This document shows positions 55,369 to 62,702 of a stretch of 62,702 nucleotides of DNA, in pieces. Below the pieces are notes generated by a model. That model was given only the letters and a program-made list of their open reading frames with translations, was not told where the DNA came from and searched no databases. Made by a program: the position numbers and the translations under genes. Source of the DNA: Alcaligenaceae bacterium (GTDB taxonomy: Bacteria; Pseudomonadota; Gammaproteobacteria; Burkholderiales; Burkholderiaceae_B); the NCBI GenBank assembly GCA_947378965.1, contig CANCMG010000010.1, forward strand, positions 1 to 62,702, read 5' to 3'. How positions within the stretch are numbered: the first letter of the stretch is position 1; every line of letters starts with the position of its first letter.

Positions 55369-57039
55369 TCAAGCAGCCATTGTTTGAGAGATGAGATGTG
55401 CAAACGAAAGAATCCTCGCCTCGGACAAGGGACGGCCAATAATTTGAGCACCGACCGGCATACCATTTTGATCGCGCCCGATCGGCATGGTCAGCGCCGG
55501 TAGCCCGAGATAATTAAAGGGGCGGGTGAGCCGGGTCAAAGAAATAACTGTCTTGAGTGCGACGTCTGGTCGCTCAAGATCAATGTCGCTTCGCAGTGGT
55601 GTCGGGATGGGGATGGTTGGACAAATCAATAAATCCACATCGCGCAATTGTTCACGTACGAAGGATTCCAGCACCTCCAAGCGAAAAATAAGTGACTCCA
55701 TATAACGGACGGCGGGGATGTGTAAGCCTGTTTCAGTTCTGGTGAAAACGGCTTGCGAGTAGGCCAGGGGATTTTTTCTCATCCATTGAGCATGGACGGC
55801 AGCGGCTTCGACTTTAGAGATGACTTCGCTTAAGGCGTTGCAGCGGTGCACTTCTGGATAGGTGGCATGACTCACAGAACCAAAGTGACTTTGGACTTGA
55901 ACGATGAATTGCTCAAATACCTGGTTGATTTGCGGGTCGTAGTATTCATCCTCACCAAAACTGAGTGTTGCGATGCGGCTCCCCAAACCCGCAACCTCCA
56001 GAAGGCCTAAATAATCTGGGACTTCGCTTGACAGTGTCGAGGGGTCATCATGGTCATGACCGGCAACCGCTTGAAGCAACGCAGCACTATCTTGAGCCGA
56101 TCTGGCCAAAGGGCCAGGGCAATCTACAGAATAGGAGCGGGGAAAGCAGCCGGCACGAGAAATTCTGCCATAGGTTGGCTTGAGCCCGAAGAGACCATTG
56201 ACCGAGGCAGGGATGCGGATAGAGCCGCCTGTGTCGCTACCAATCGAACCAAAGACAGCACCCGAGGCAACAGCCGAGCCCGAGCCACTTGAAGAGCCAC
56301 CCGCTATTCTGTTGGGGTCGTGGGCGTTACAGCAGTCACCGAAGATTGGGTTTTGTCCGGTTGGACCAGCCACCATTTCACTTAGATTCAGTGTGCCAAT
56401 ATTGATAGCGCCTTGTTGCTCAAGCATTTCGATCACGCGCGCATTATCCTGGCTCGGTTCGGACAGTCGTGCTTTAGAACCAATCGTTGCGGCATGCCCA
56501 ACGATATTGAAGCAATCTTTGTGAGCCAGGGGGATGCCATGTAGCAAGCCGCGATCATGACCCGCTTGTAATTCTTTGTCTCTGTGATGGGCAGTCTCGA
56601 GTGCTTTTTCTGCCCATATCTCAAGAAAGGCATTCAAAGACGGCTGCGTCTGTAACGCTCGCTTCACGGCCTCTTGGGTCAGTTCGGTACAAGTGACTTT
56701 TCCGTCGCGCAACAGCTTGGCGGTATCGACCAGCGTCGGTAAATCATTGAACTGTTTTTGAGAATGTTTTGCGTCGTGTTGGATCAACGGTTTTACACCC
56801 AGCCGCAAGACGTCGGCCTCTCTTTTCAACACACCCTGAAAACCGGTTGGCTGAAAAAACGGATTAATGCCTGCATCTGTTGCCTGCCTAGCCTGTCGAT
56901 TTAGACGGATCGCCTCGGTCGCTAAAATTTTAGGATCAGTTCTTGAGGTAATGCCGTGCATGTTGACAGAACTGTCAGCGATGTACTCTCCGACAAGACT
57001 CAAGAAATTTTCTTGAGCATGTTCGCTGTTGGTCGTCAT
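55369..57039 (-). CDS. Amidase-signature hydrolase (AtzF/GatA-like)
   Basis: An amidase of 556 residues. The Ser-cisSer-Lys triad is present: lysine in PLAHKDCFNI (about residue 173), GGSSSGSGSAVASG and the nucleophile region GSDTGGSIRIPASVNGLFGLKP. An N-terminal extension of about 90 residues with helices precedes the catalytic domain. Translation probably starts at MTTNSEHAQENF (57039). The same start, MTTNSEHA, occurs twice more upstream because the 41-bp leader is triplicated. It follows Bug receptor 6 on the same strand, so the receptor may bring in its amide substrate. Confidence 0.88.
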   Translation of the reverse strand: MTTNSEHAQENFLSLVGEYIADSSVNMHGITSRTDPKILATEAIRLNRQARQATDAGINPFFQPTGFQGVLKREADVLRLGVKPLIQHDAKHSQKQFNDLPTLVDTAKLLRDGKVTCTELTQEAVKRALQTQPSLNAFLEIWAEKALETAHHRDKELQAGHDRGLLHGIPLAHKDCFNIVGHAATIGSKARLSEPSQDNARVIEMLEQQGAINIGTLNLSEMVAGPTGQNPIFGDCCNAHDPNRIAGGSSSGSGSAVASGAVFGSIGSDTGGSIRIPASVNGLFGLKPTYGRISRAGCFPRSYSVDCPGPLARSAQDSAALLQAVAGHDHDDPSTLSSEVPDYLGLLEVAGLGSRIATLSFGEDEYYDPQINQVFEQFIVQVQSHFGSVSHATYPEVHRCNALSEVISKVEAAAVHAQWMRKNPLAYSQAVFTRTETGLHIPAVRYMESLIFRLEVLESFVREQLRDVDLLICPTIPIPTPLRSDIDLERPDVALKTVISLTRLTRPFNYLGLPALTMPIGRDQNGMPVGAQIIGRPLSEARILSFAHLISQTMAA

Positions 57040-57139
57040 AGCGATTTCCAGTTTGTTGCATGTTCGCTGTTGGTCGTCATAGCGATTTCCAGTTTGTTGC
57101 ATGTTCGCTGTTGGTTGTCATAGCGATTTCCAGAATGTT
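57017..57139 (-). repeat. 41-bp triplication of the amidase start region
   Basis: Three tandem 41-bp units (57017-57057, 57058-57098, 57099-57139); the first two are identical and the third differs at three bases. Each has an ATG (starting at 57039, 57080 and 57121) followed by MTTNSEHA. As 41 is not a multiple of three, the upper two ATGs each encode MTTNSEHATNWKSL, ending in a TGA that overlaps the next ATG (ATGA). Two coupled 14-codon mini-ORFs therefore precede the amidase. Confidence 0.93.
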
Positions 57140-57152
57140 TACAAAAGGTGCA

Positions 57153-58148
57153 TTATTTTGGACGGATACCGATTGCTTCAGATACAGCAGTCCAGCGATC
57201 AACGTCTGCGGCCAACAGCTTACGAAGTTCATCAGGCGTTGAGGTTGCGGGTTGAGCGCCCAGTGTGTCGAGAAACTTTTTAAACTCGGCGGTTGATACG
57301 GCCTTCTTGATTTCGACATTGAGTCTGTCGCGTGCCTGTTTATCCATGCCGGCCGGACCAAAGGCCCCCCACCAGATTGTGACGACGTAGTCCAAGCCCG
57401 TTTGTTCTTTGACGGTCGGGATGTTGGGGAAATCAGCGTCGCGTGTTGCACCAGTGAACGCAATCTTTGGCAGCGCATCCGCTGCAGTGCCTTTGATTGA
57501 GGCCATGGTGGTAAAGAGGATATCGATACGACCTGCGACTAAATCGAGCTGTGCCGGACTAATGCCTTTGTAGGCGATTGATTGCATCTTAAGCCCGCCT
57601 ACCTCTTTTGAAAGCAACTCAGTCATCAGTTGAGCGTTGTCACCAATGCCAGCTGTGCCGTAGTTGACCTTGCCCGGATTAGCTTTAGCATACGCGGTCA
57701 GCTCGTTAATATTTTTAGCAGGAAATCCTTCTCGGGTTAGCAAAACAAAGGGGGCTTCGGCCACCGTAGTGATGGGTTCGAAGGCAACTTTTGCATCATA
57801 AGGAGTTTTCTGGGCACCGGCTGTCGTCGCGAGCGAGCCGGACACAAACAAAATCGTATAACCGTCTGGAGCGGCGTTGGCGACATAGTTTGCACCGACG
57901 ACACTACCCGCCCCGGGTTTGTTTTCAATCAGAAAAGGTTGCCCTAAGCTCTGTCGCAAGTTTTCGGCTAAACGTCGGGCCATAATGTCGTTGCTGCCTC
58001 CTGGTGCAAAGGGCACGACGATTCGAACGGGTTTGTCTGGCCATTTATCAGCCAGCGCCGAGCTTGGGCTCAGCGCGACAATACCGCCAAGAGCGCCGAA
58101 TACGCATAGGTTGAGTAGCGCTTTTATGGTGTGGCGTTTAGTGTGCAT
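57153..58148 (-). CDS. Bug/TctC-family periplasmic receptor (6)
   Basis: 331 residues. The signal peptide ends in SSALA (about residue 33); motifs VRIVVPFAPGGSNDIMARRLA and NKPGAGSVVGANYVANAAPDGYT are canonical, with the aspartate in the NDI loop. It precedes the amidase on the minus strand by about 30 bases and diverges from Bug receptor 7, sharing a 143-base promoter region. No permease is nearby. Confidence 0.9.
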   Translation of the reverse strand: MHTKRHTIKALLNLCVFGALGGIVALSPSSALADKWPDKPVRIVVPFAPGGSNDIMARRLAENLRQSLGQPFLIENKPGAGSVVGANYVANAAPDGYTILFVSGSLATTAGAQKTPYDAKVAFEPITTVAEAPFVLLTREGFPAKNINELTAYAKANPGKVNYGTAGIGDNAQLMTELLSKEVGGLKMQSIAYKGISPAQLDLVAGRIDILFTTMASIKGTAADALPKIAFTGATRDADFPNIPTVKEQTGLDYVVTIWWGAFGPAGMDKQARDRLNVEIKKAVSTAEFKKFLDTLGAQPATSTPDELRKLLAADVDRWTAVSEAIGIRPK

Positions 58149-58291
58149 GATGAACCTCTTCTGTCGGTTGAAATGAAGTCAGTGACTAATGTCATCTACT
58201 GCTTACTCTTACTGAAGACGAAAGTCATACTTTGATTTACTCTACAGGTATCGAGCCCTAATTATTTATTCAATTATCAGCGATCAGGTTA

Positions 58292-59245
58292 ATGCACAAA
58301 CACTTTATTAAGCTAACTATCTTGGTATTAATGTGCTGCCTACATAGCGCCAATGCCCAAGAGACTACGCGTCTGATTGTGCCCTTCGCGCCAGGGGGGC
58401 CAACCGATCAGATCACACGCTTGATTGCCTTAGAATTGACTAAGTTGACTGGCAAGCCTTCGATTGTCGAAAATAAGCCCGGTGCAGGCGGCACGATTGC
58501 GGCTCAATATGTTGCAAAGGCTAAGCCCGACGGTTCTGTTTACTTGGTAGGCTCACCCTCGGTGTTGGTCATTAATCAAGGGCTGCAAAAAAATCTGCCG
58601 TACGATCCCGAGAAAGATTTCGTGCCGGTCTCTGGCATGACGCGCTCACCGCTGATTGTTATTGTTAAAGGCGACTCGGCGCTTGAAAGTATTCAACAAC
58701 TCGTCAAGCGCGCCAACACACTAAAAAATTTGATGCCGATGGGTTCTGCGGGTAATGGCACGATCCCACATTTGGCTGGCACCTACTTTAATCAACAAGC
58801 GGGCATTAGCGCGCTACATGTTCCGTTCAATGGTGTCGCGCCCGCCTTGTTAAGTTTACTTTCGGGCGATACGGTCTATATGTTCGATACCCTCTCAACT
58901 TCAATCGAAAATATCAAGGCGGGTAAAGTCAAAGGCTTGGGCATCGCGAGTGAAAAGCGTTTCAGTGGTTTGCCTGAGATTGCCACGCTGACAGAGCAGG
59001 GGTACGCCGTACAGGCTTCATCGTGGTTTGGTCTGGTGGCCCCAGCTAAAACTCCACAATCAACAGTTATTGCCATGAACCAAGCGATCAATTCAATACT
59101 GACCTCAGCAGACTTCTCAAACAAAATGGTAGCAATGGGAATCGAGTCAATGCCTGGTAGCGTTGATCAATTCGCGGCTTTCATTGAGGCTGAGCGCAAA
59201 CGGTGGTTACCTGAAGTCACACGTCTAAATTTATCTGCTGAGTGA
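58292..59245 (+). CDS. Bug/TctC-family periplasmic receptor (7)
   Basis: 317 residues. A short signal peptide ends HSANAQ (about residue 22); the mature protein shows TRLIVPFAPGGPTDQITRLIA and NKPGAGGTIAAQYVAKAKPDGS. It is overlapped by or abutted to the MmgE/PrpD gene (GTGA), so the two are coupled and probably handle the same acid, as receptor 2 and MmgE/PrpD (1) may do. Confidence 0.9.
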   Translation: MHKHFIKLTILVLMCCLHSANAQETTRLIVPFAPGGPTDQITRLIALELTKLTGKPSIVENKPGAGGTIAAQYVAKAKPDGSVYLVGSPSVLVINQGLQKNLPYDPEKDFVPVSGMTRSPLIVIVKGDSALESIQQLVKRANTLKNLMPMGSAGNGTIPHLAGTYFNQQAGISALHVPFNGVAPALLSLLSGDTVYMFDTLSTSIENIKAGKVKGLGIASEKRFSGLPEIATLTEQGYAVQASSWFGLVAPAKTPQSTVIAMNQAINSILTSADFSNKMVAMGIESMPGSVDQFAAFIEAERKRWLPEVTRLNLSAE

Positions 59246-59253
59246 AAATCAAT

Positions 59254-60609
59254 ATGACTAATCCTGTCGACACACTCGCTGAGTTTGTGAGTCAAACGCA
59301 GTTAAAAGATATCCCTGACACGGTGCAGCGCCATGCGAAATTGGTGCTGTTGGATACCATCGGGGTGATCCTTGCCGGTTTTGAACAGCCTGAAGTACAG
59401 GCTTTACAAAAAACCTTTTCAGCGACCGCCGGAAGCGGTGCAACGGTATTGACGCGAGGATGGCCAGCCAATGACCCACGCACAGCTGCGTTGATCAACG
59501 GTACAGCCGGTCGCTCCATTGAATTATGCGAAGGCCATCGTTTTGTAGCCTGCCAGGCAGGCGTTCAGGTGTTACCCGGCCTACTCGCCAGCGCAGAGGT
59601 CTTAGGGCGTCGTGGTGAAGATCTGCTGTTGTCGTTGATCTTGGGCTATGACGTTGCCGTCAGGATGGGTTACGCCTTAACGCCTCGGCCCCTGGCACAC
59701 CAGAATGGACAGAGTTCGATGATTGGGGCTGCTGCAGGTGGTGCGCGTTTACGCAATCTCAATGCACAGCAAACCGGTCAAGCGATGCGTATCGCTGCGA
59801 CCTTTGTGTTGACACCGAGTTATACCAACGCCGTTGCAGGCGCCACGACACTCAATGCAGCGGGTGGCATGTGTGGGTTGACTGCTTCGCTGGCTCCCGA
59901 AATGGCGCAGGCCGGATTTATTGCTCAAGAGGGGGCGATTGGCGAAGCCTTTGCAAATCTCGTAGGTGATGGCTATCAAGAGTCTAAGCTTCTTGATCAG
60001 TTAGGCACCACCTTTGAGATTACTCGCAACTACTTCCGGCTTCGTGCCTGCTGTAATCCGATCTATGCGTCTCTGGATGCTTTTGAAGAGGCCTGGGAGC
60101 AGGCGCAAGTCATACCTGAGCAAATTGAACGGGTCGAAGTTTATACCTATCGCTTTGCCTCAGCCATGCAGAGCCAAGCCCCCCTTAATGGCTTTGCGTC
60201 AAAGTATTCTTTGCCGCATGCGGTTGCCGCCATTGCGCTGCGCGGTAACGCAGGCTATGGTTCGTTTACTGAGAGTTTTGTGCAAAGCCCAGAGGTCGCA
60301 GCACTGCGTCAGCGCGTGTTTGTTACAGAGGACCCCGCGCTAAATGCGCAGTTTCCAAAACTGAAACCTTCGCGTGTGACGCTGACCTTGAAGAACGGCC
60401 TGACCATCACTAAAACTTGTGAAAGTGCCAAAGGTGATTTTCAAAAGCCTTATCAAGAATCTGAGATTCGAGAGAAGTTTCATGAACTTGCTAGCCTCGT
60501 TTTAACAGACCGGGGTGTCACTGAGCTAGAACGCACGATTGATTGTGTCGAGCAATGGAAGAGTCTTGATACTCTGATGAATGTATTGCGAAAACATACA
60601 TCTAGCTAG
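59254..60609 (+). CDS. MmgE/PrpD-family protein (2)
   Basis: A 451-residue member of the MmgE/PrpD family. Blocks DTIGVILAGFEQPEVQAL, NGTAGRSIELCEGH (variant of the conserved DF-D region), HQNGQSSMIGAAAGGARL and FRLRACCNPIYASLDAFE are visible. The substrate class is the same as for MmgE/PrpD (1), but identity between the two is low by eye. I start at the ATG at 59254; an in-frame GTG at 59242 overlaps the Bug stop. Convergent with receptor 8. Confidence 0.83.
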   Translation: MTNPVDTLAEFVSQTQLKDIPDTVQRHAKLVLLDTIGVILAGFEQPEVQALQKTFSATAGSGATVLTRGWPANDPRTAALINGTAGRSIELCEGHRFVACQAGVQVLPGLLASAEVLGRRGEDLLLSLILGYDVAVRMGYALTPRPLAHQNGQSSMIGAAAGGARLRNLNAQQTGQAMRIAATFVLTPSYTNAVAGATTLNAAGGMCGLTASLAPEMAQAGFIAQEGAIGEAFANLVGDGYQESKLLDQLGTTFEITRNYFRLRACCNPIYASLDAFEEAWEQAQVIPEQIERVEVYTYRFASAMQSQAPLNGFASKYSLPHAVAAIALRGNAGYGSFTESFVQSPEVAALRQRVFVTEDPALNAQFPKLKPSRVTLTLKNGLTITKTCESAKGDFQKPYQESEIREKFHELASLVLTDRGVTELERTIDCVEQWKSLDTLMNVLRKHTSS

Positions 60610-60645
60610 AGCTTAAAGCCTACGCTGCGGATGAGCGCGCAGGTT

Positions 60646-61647
60646 TTAGTCCAACGAGATTTTTGCTACCTCAACCACGCGGGCCCACTTCGCAGTTTCC
60701 TTCGCTAAAAAACTCTCGAAGTCTTTTGAAGACCCCTCGTTGGGAATCAATCCCATGTTTTTAAAAGAGAGCGCAATCGTCGGATCCGCGACAAGTGCAG
60801 TCAACGCGGTCAACAAGCGATCACGAATGTCTGCGTTAACCGACTTGGGCGCAAGGATGCCAAACCAAGTGTCTGAGTAATATTCAGCCCAACCGCTCTG
60901 AGCAAAAGTGGGCACCTCTGGCAAGGCTTCTGAACGTTGCCCACCGGCAATTGCCAAGGCTTTAATTTTTTTACCCTGTACGAGTGGAGCTGAACTCGGC
61001 ACGCTGTCAAAGATTAAATCAATCTGACCGCCCATCAAATCATTGAGCGCTGGGCCGCCGCCTTTATAAGGTACATGCTGCATCTGAATACCCGTCAGCA
61101 TCTTAAAGAGTTCGCCAGCCATATGCCCCGAGGCGCCTTGTCCGCCAGAGCCAAAGTTAAGTTGTTTATCACGGCTTTTTGCCAAGGCAATTAAATCGGC
61201 GACGGTACTGACCGGCAAATTTGAGGTAACAACTAATAGAACTGGGGCATTCGCCAACATCTTGATCGGCAACAGATCTTTAGCGGGATCATAAGTCATC
61301 TTTTTGTATAGGCTCGGATTGCTGGCTAGTCCGGGGAATCCCATTAAAAGCGTATACCCATCTGCAGGTGCCTTGGCCACGTAACTGGCTGCAATATTGC
61401 CATTTGCCCCCGGTTTATTTTCAACCACGACGCTCGTATTGAGCTGCGCTGATAACTTAGGGGTAATCGAACGCGCCACAATATCCGCGGCCCCTCCAGC
61501 ACTAAAAGCGACGACCAGAGAGATAGGCTGCACCGGATAGTCTGGCGCTTTTTGTGCAACGACCGGCGGGCTAAGGCTTAGGACTGATGCCGCCAATACG
61601 ATAGAGGTTAGCGCTTTGAACCTGCCATGATTCTTAAGAAACAGCAT
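60646..61647 (-). CDS. Bug/TctC-family periplasmic receptor (8)
   Basis: 333 residues. I start at 61647, preceded by AAGGG, giving the signal peptide LTSIVLAASVLSLSPPVVAQ; the longer upstream frame is probably untranslated. Motifs ISLVVAFSAGGAADIVARSI and NKPGANGNIAASYVAKAPADGYT are present with the ADI aspartate. It is convergent with MmgE/PrpD (2) and has no permease partner. Confidence 0.9.
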   Translation of the reverse strand: MLFLKNHGRFKALTSIVLAASVLSLSPPVVAQKAPDYPVQPISLVVAFSAGGAADIVARSITPKLSAQLNTSVVVENKPGANGNIAASYVAKAPADGYTLLMGFPGLASNPSLYKKMTYDPAKDLLPIKMLANAPVLLVVTSNLPVSTVADLIALAKSRDKQLNFGSGGQGASGHMAGELFKMLTGIQMQHVPYKGGGPALNDLMGGQIDLIFDSVPSSAPLVQGKKIKALAIAGGQRSEALPEVPTFAQSGWAEYYSDTWFGILAPKSVNADIRDRLLTALTALVADPTIALSFKNMGLIPNEGSSKDFESFLAKETAKWARVVEVAKISLD

Positions 61648-61767
61648 TGTCGACCCTTTTAGATTTTGATACAGATTACTGTATTTCAATCGACCCTCGC
61701 ACCTAACTCTCAAATAATCGCGGACCACCTGGCGACGTCATCTTTCATGCGCTTTGCTTAGGCAGGG

Positions 61768-61857
61768 GCAGATGCAGATGCAGGAGCAGGAGCAGGAGCA
61801 AAAGCAAAAGCAAAAGCAGTAGCAGAAGCAGAAGCAGAAGCAGAAGCAGAAGCAGGT
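61768..61857. repeat. Hexanucleotide microsatellite upstream of the last gene
   Basis: Fifteen consecutive hexamers starting GCA: two GCAGAT, three GCAGGA, three GCAAAA, one GCAGTA, five GCAGAA and one GCAGGT. It lies in the 375-base gap (61648-62022) between the divergent Bug receptor 8 and the dehydrogenase. A TATATA-TTGA-TATATA inverted repeat follows at 61928-61943. No gene is evident; the poly-Leu minus frame is an artefact. Confidence 0.9.
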
Positions 61858-62022
61858 TACACAGAGGCGACGTCAAAGCCCTGAGCCGCGAAAGATAGGG
61901 TTTCGCAATGACGCCAGTTTGAAATGTTATATATTGATATATAGTATGTCGATACGCCATGCGGATAGCCGCTGCCTTGCACCAGCATCCGGTCCTGACA
62001 CAGAACCTCAATAGCATTTTTT

Positions 62023-62702
62023 ATGAACTCAGAAAAATTTGACGACACCATGCACACAAATAAGCGAGTCGGTTTCATCGGTCTAGGACTGATGGGTGGT
62101 GGCATGGCGATGAATATTCTAAAAAAACATGGTCAGCTTAATGTTTGTGATCCCGACGAGGCTGCAGTCGCGCGCCTGGTCGCCCTCGGCGCGACACGCA
62201 TGGCCTCGTCCCAAGAGCTTGGGGCGGCGTGCGATATCGTGTTGCTGTCTTTACCTGACCCTTCAATCTCTCTCGCAATTGTCTTAGGCCCCGACGGTCT
62301 GGCTGAGCATCTTGCACCCGAATCAGTCGTCATCGGGATGTCAACCGATGGCATTGACGCCGTCCGTCAGTTACACGCAGCACTGCAAGCGCGTGGGATC
62401 AGTTTTATCGATTGCCCGGTCGGCAAAGGGCCACCAGCCGCTGCGGCCGGTGATCTGCGCCTGTTCGCGTCTGGCGACCAAGAGACTTGTACTTCGCTGA
62501 ATTGGCTGCTATCGATGATGGGCAGCACGATCGATTACTGTGGCCCAGTAGGCTCGGGTCAAGCCATCAAGCTCGCCAACAATTTGCTGTCTTGCGGCTA
62601 CGGCGCTTTGATTTCTGAAGCCTATGCCATGGTGAAACAGGCAGGTGCAGATTTAAATATTTTTTGCGATGCTCTACCGCAAACTGCAGCAAACAGCTGG
62701 CC
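62023..62702 (+). CDS. NAD(P)-dependent beta-hydroxyacid dehydrogenase, partial at window end
   Basis: The frame is open to the window edge (about 226 residues). GLGLMGGGMAMN is the Rossmann motif near residue 20-31, DCPVGKGPPAAAAGDLRLF the substrate-binding block, and GPVGSGQAIKLANN gives the catalytic lysine. It belongs to the same family as the dehydrogenase after tctA but is clearly different in sequence. Two ATGs are possible, 62023 and 62050; the second (MHTNKRVGFIG) lies closer to the motif. The C-terminal domain is cut off. Confidence 0.85.
   Translation, partial: MNSEKFDDTMHTNKRVGFIGLGLMGGGMAMNILKKHGQLNVCDPDEAAVARLVALGATRMASSQELGAACDIVLLSLPDPSISLAIVLGPDGLAEHLAPESVVIGMSTDGIDAVRQLHAALQARGISFIDCPVGKGPPAAAAGDLRLFASGDQETCTSLNWLLSMMGSTIDYCGPVGSGQAIKLANNLLSCGYGALISEAYAMVKQAGADLNIFCDALPQTAANSW

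Noticed and set aside
61745-62017. Minus-strand frame with a poly-leucine tract
   Set aside because: The leucines come from reading the hexamer array; no start context or conserved domain.

Overview
The window looks like the chromosome of a betaproteobacterium, most likely Burkholderiales and close to Alcaligenaceae (inference). The signs are a zapB-like/zapA/6S RNA locus, a ybgC-tolQRAB-pal-cpoB cluster, HrcA/CIRCE-type control of groESL, and above all eight Bug/TctC-type periplasmic solute receptors, a family greatly expanded in that group. No transposase, integrase, tRNA, rRNA or CRISPR array was recognised.

1-17 kb is mostly core: msrA, a cytochrome c and ilvD on the minus strand; lgt; a 6S RNA gene beside zapA and a coiled-coil zapB-like gene; a tctBA permease pair with a beta-hydroxyacid dehydrogenase; rppH, proS and the complete Tol-Pal cluster; then a DMT exporter. 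17-33 kb is metabolic: an Ldh-family dehydrogenase, a seven-gene operon (SDR, two permeases, Tat-type binding protein, ATPase, M20 hydrolase, second SDR) that looks like uptake and hydrolysis of a polyamine- or amino-acid-like conjugate, groESL, and a complete branched-chain-amino-acid-type ABC operon.

33-62.7 kb is accessory and catabolic. Bug receptors alternate with catabolic enzymes: a thiolase/DUF35 pair, an ACMSD-like amidohydrolase, a CaiB/BaiF CoA transferase, a TcuA-like flavoprotein, two MmgE/PrpD proteins, a TauD-like dioxygenase, an AMP-dependent ligase, a VOC protein, a rhodanese and an amidase. It carries eroded genes (DUF799 and MFS remnants, a scar of a VOC-Bug cassette), a GC-rich ligase/isomerase pair and an orphan AAA ATPase with a striking palindromic upstream region. 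A 47-bp direct repeat brackets about 6.2 kb of this material between mmgE/prpD and the VOC gene, suggesting duplication followed by deletion.

Tandem repeats are conspicuous: hexamers in the cytochrome gene and upstream of the last gene, 12-bp arrays beside rppH, a 38-bp array, and a 41-bp triplication that copies the start of the amidase gene and creates two coupled mini-ORFs. The most surprising single observation is that groEL lacks about 19 codons, in frame, covering the conserved GGG nucleotide-binding loop. Start codons were adjusted by eye from ribosome-binding sites; functions rest on motif recognition, with no database search.
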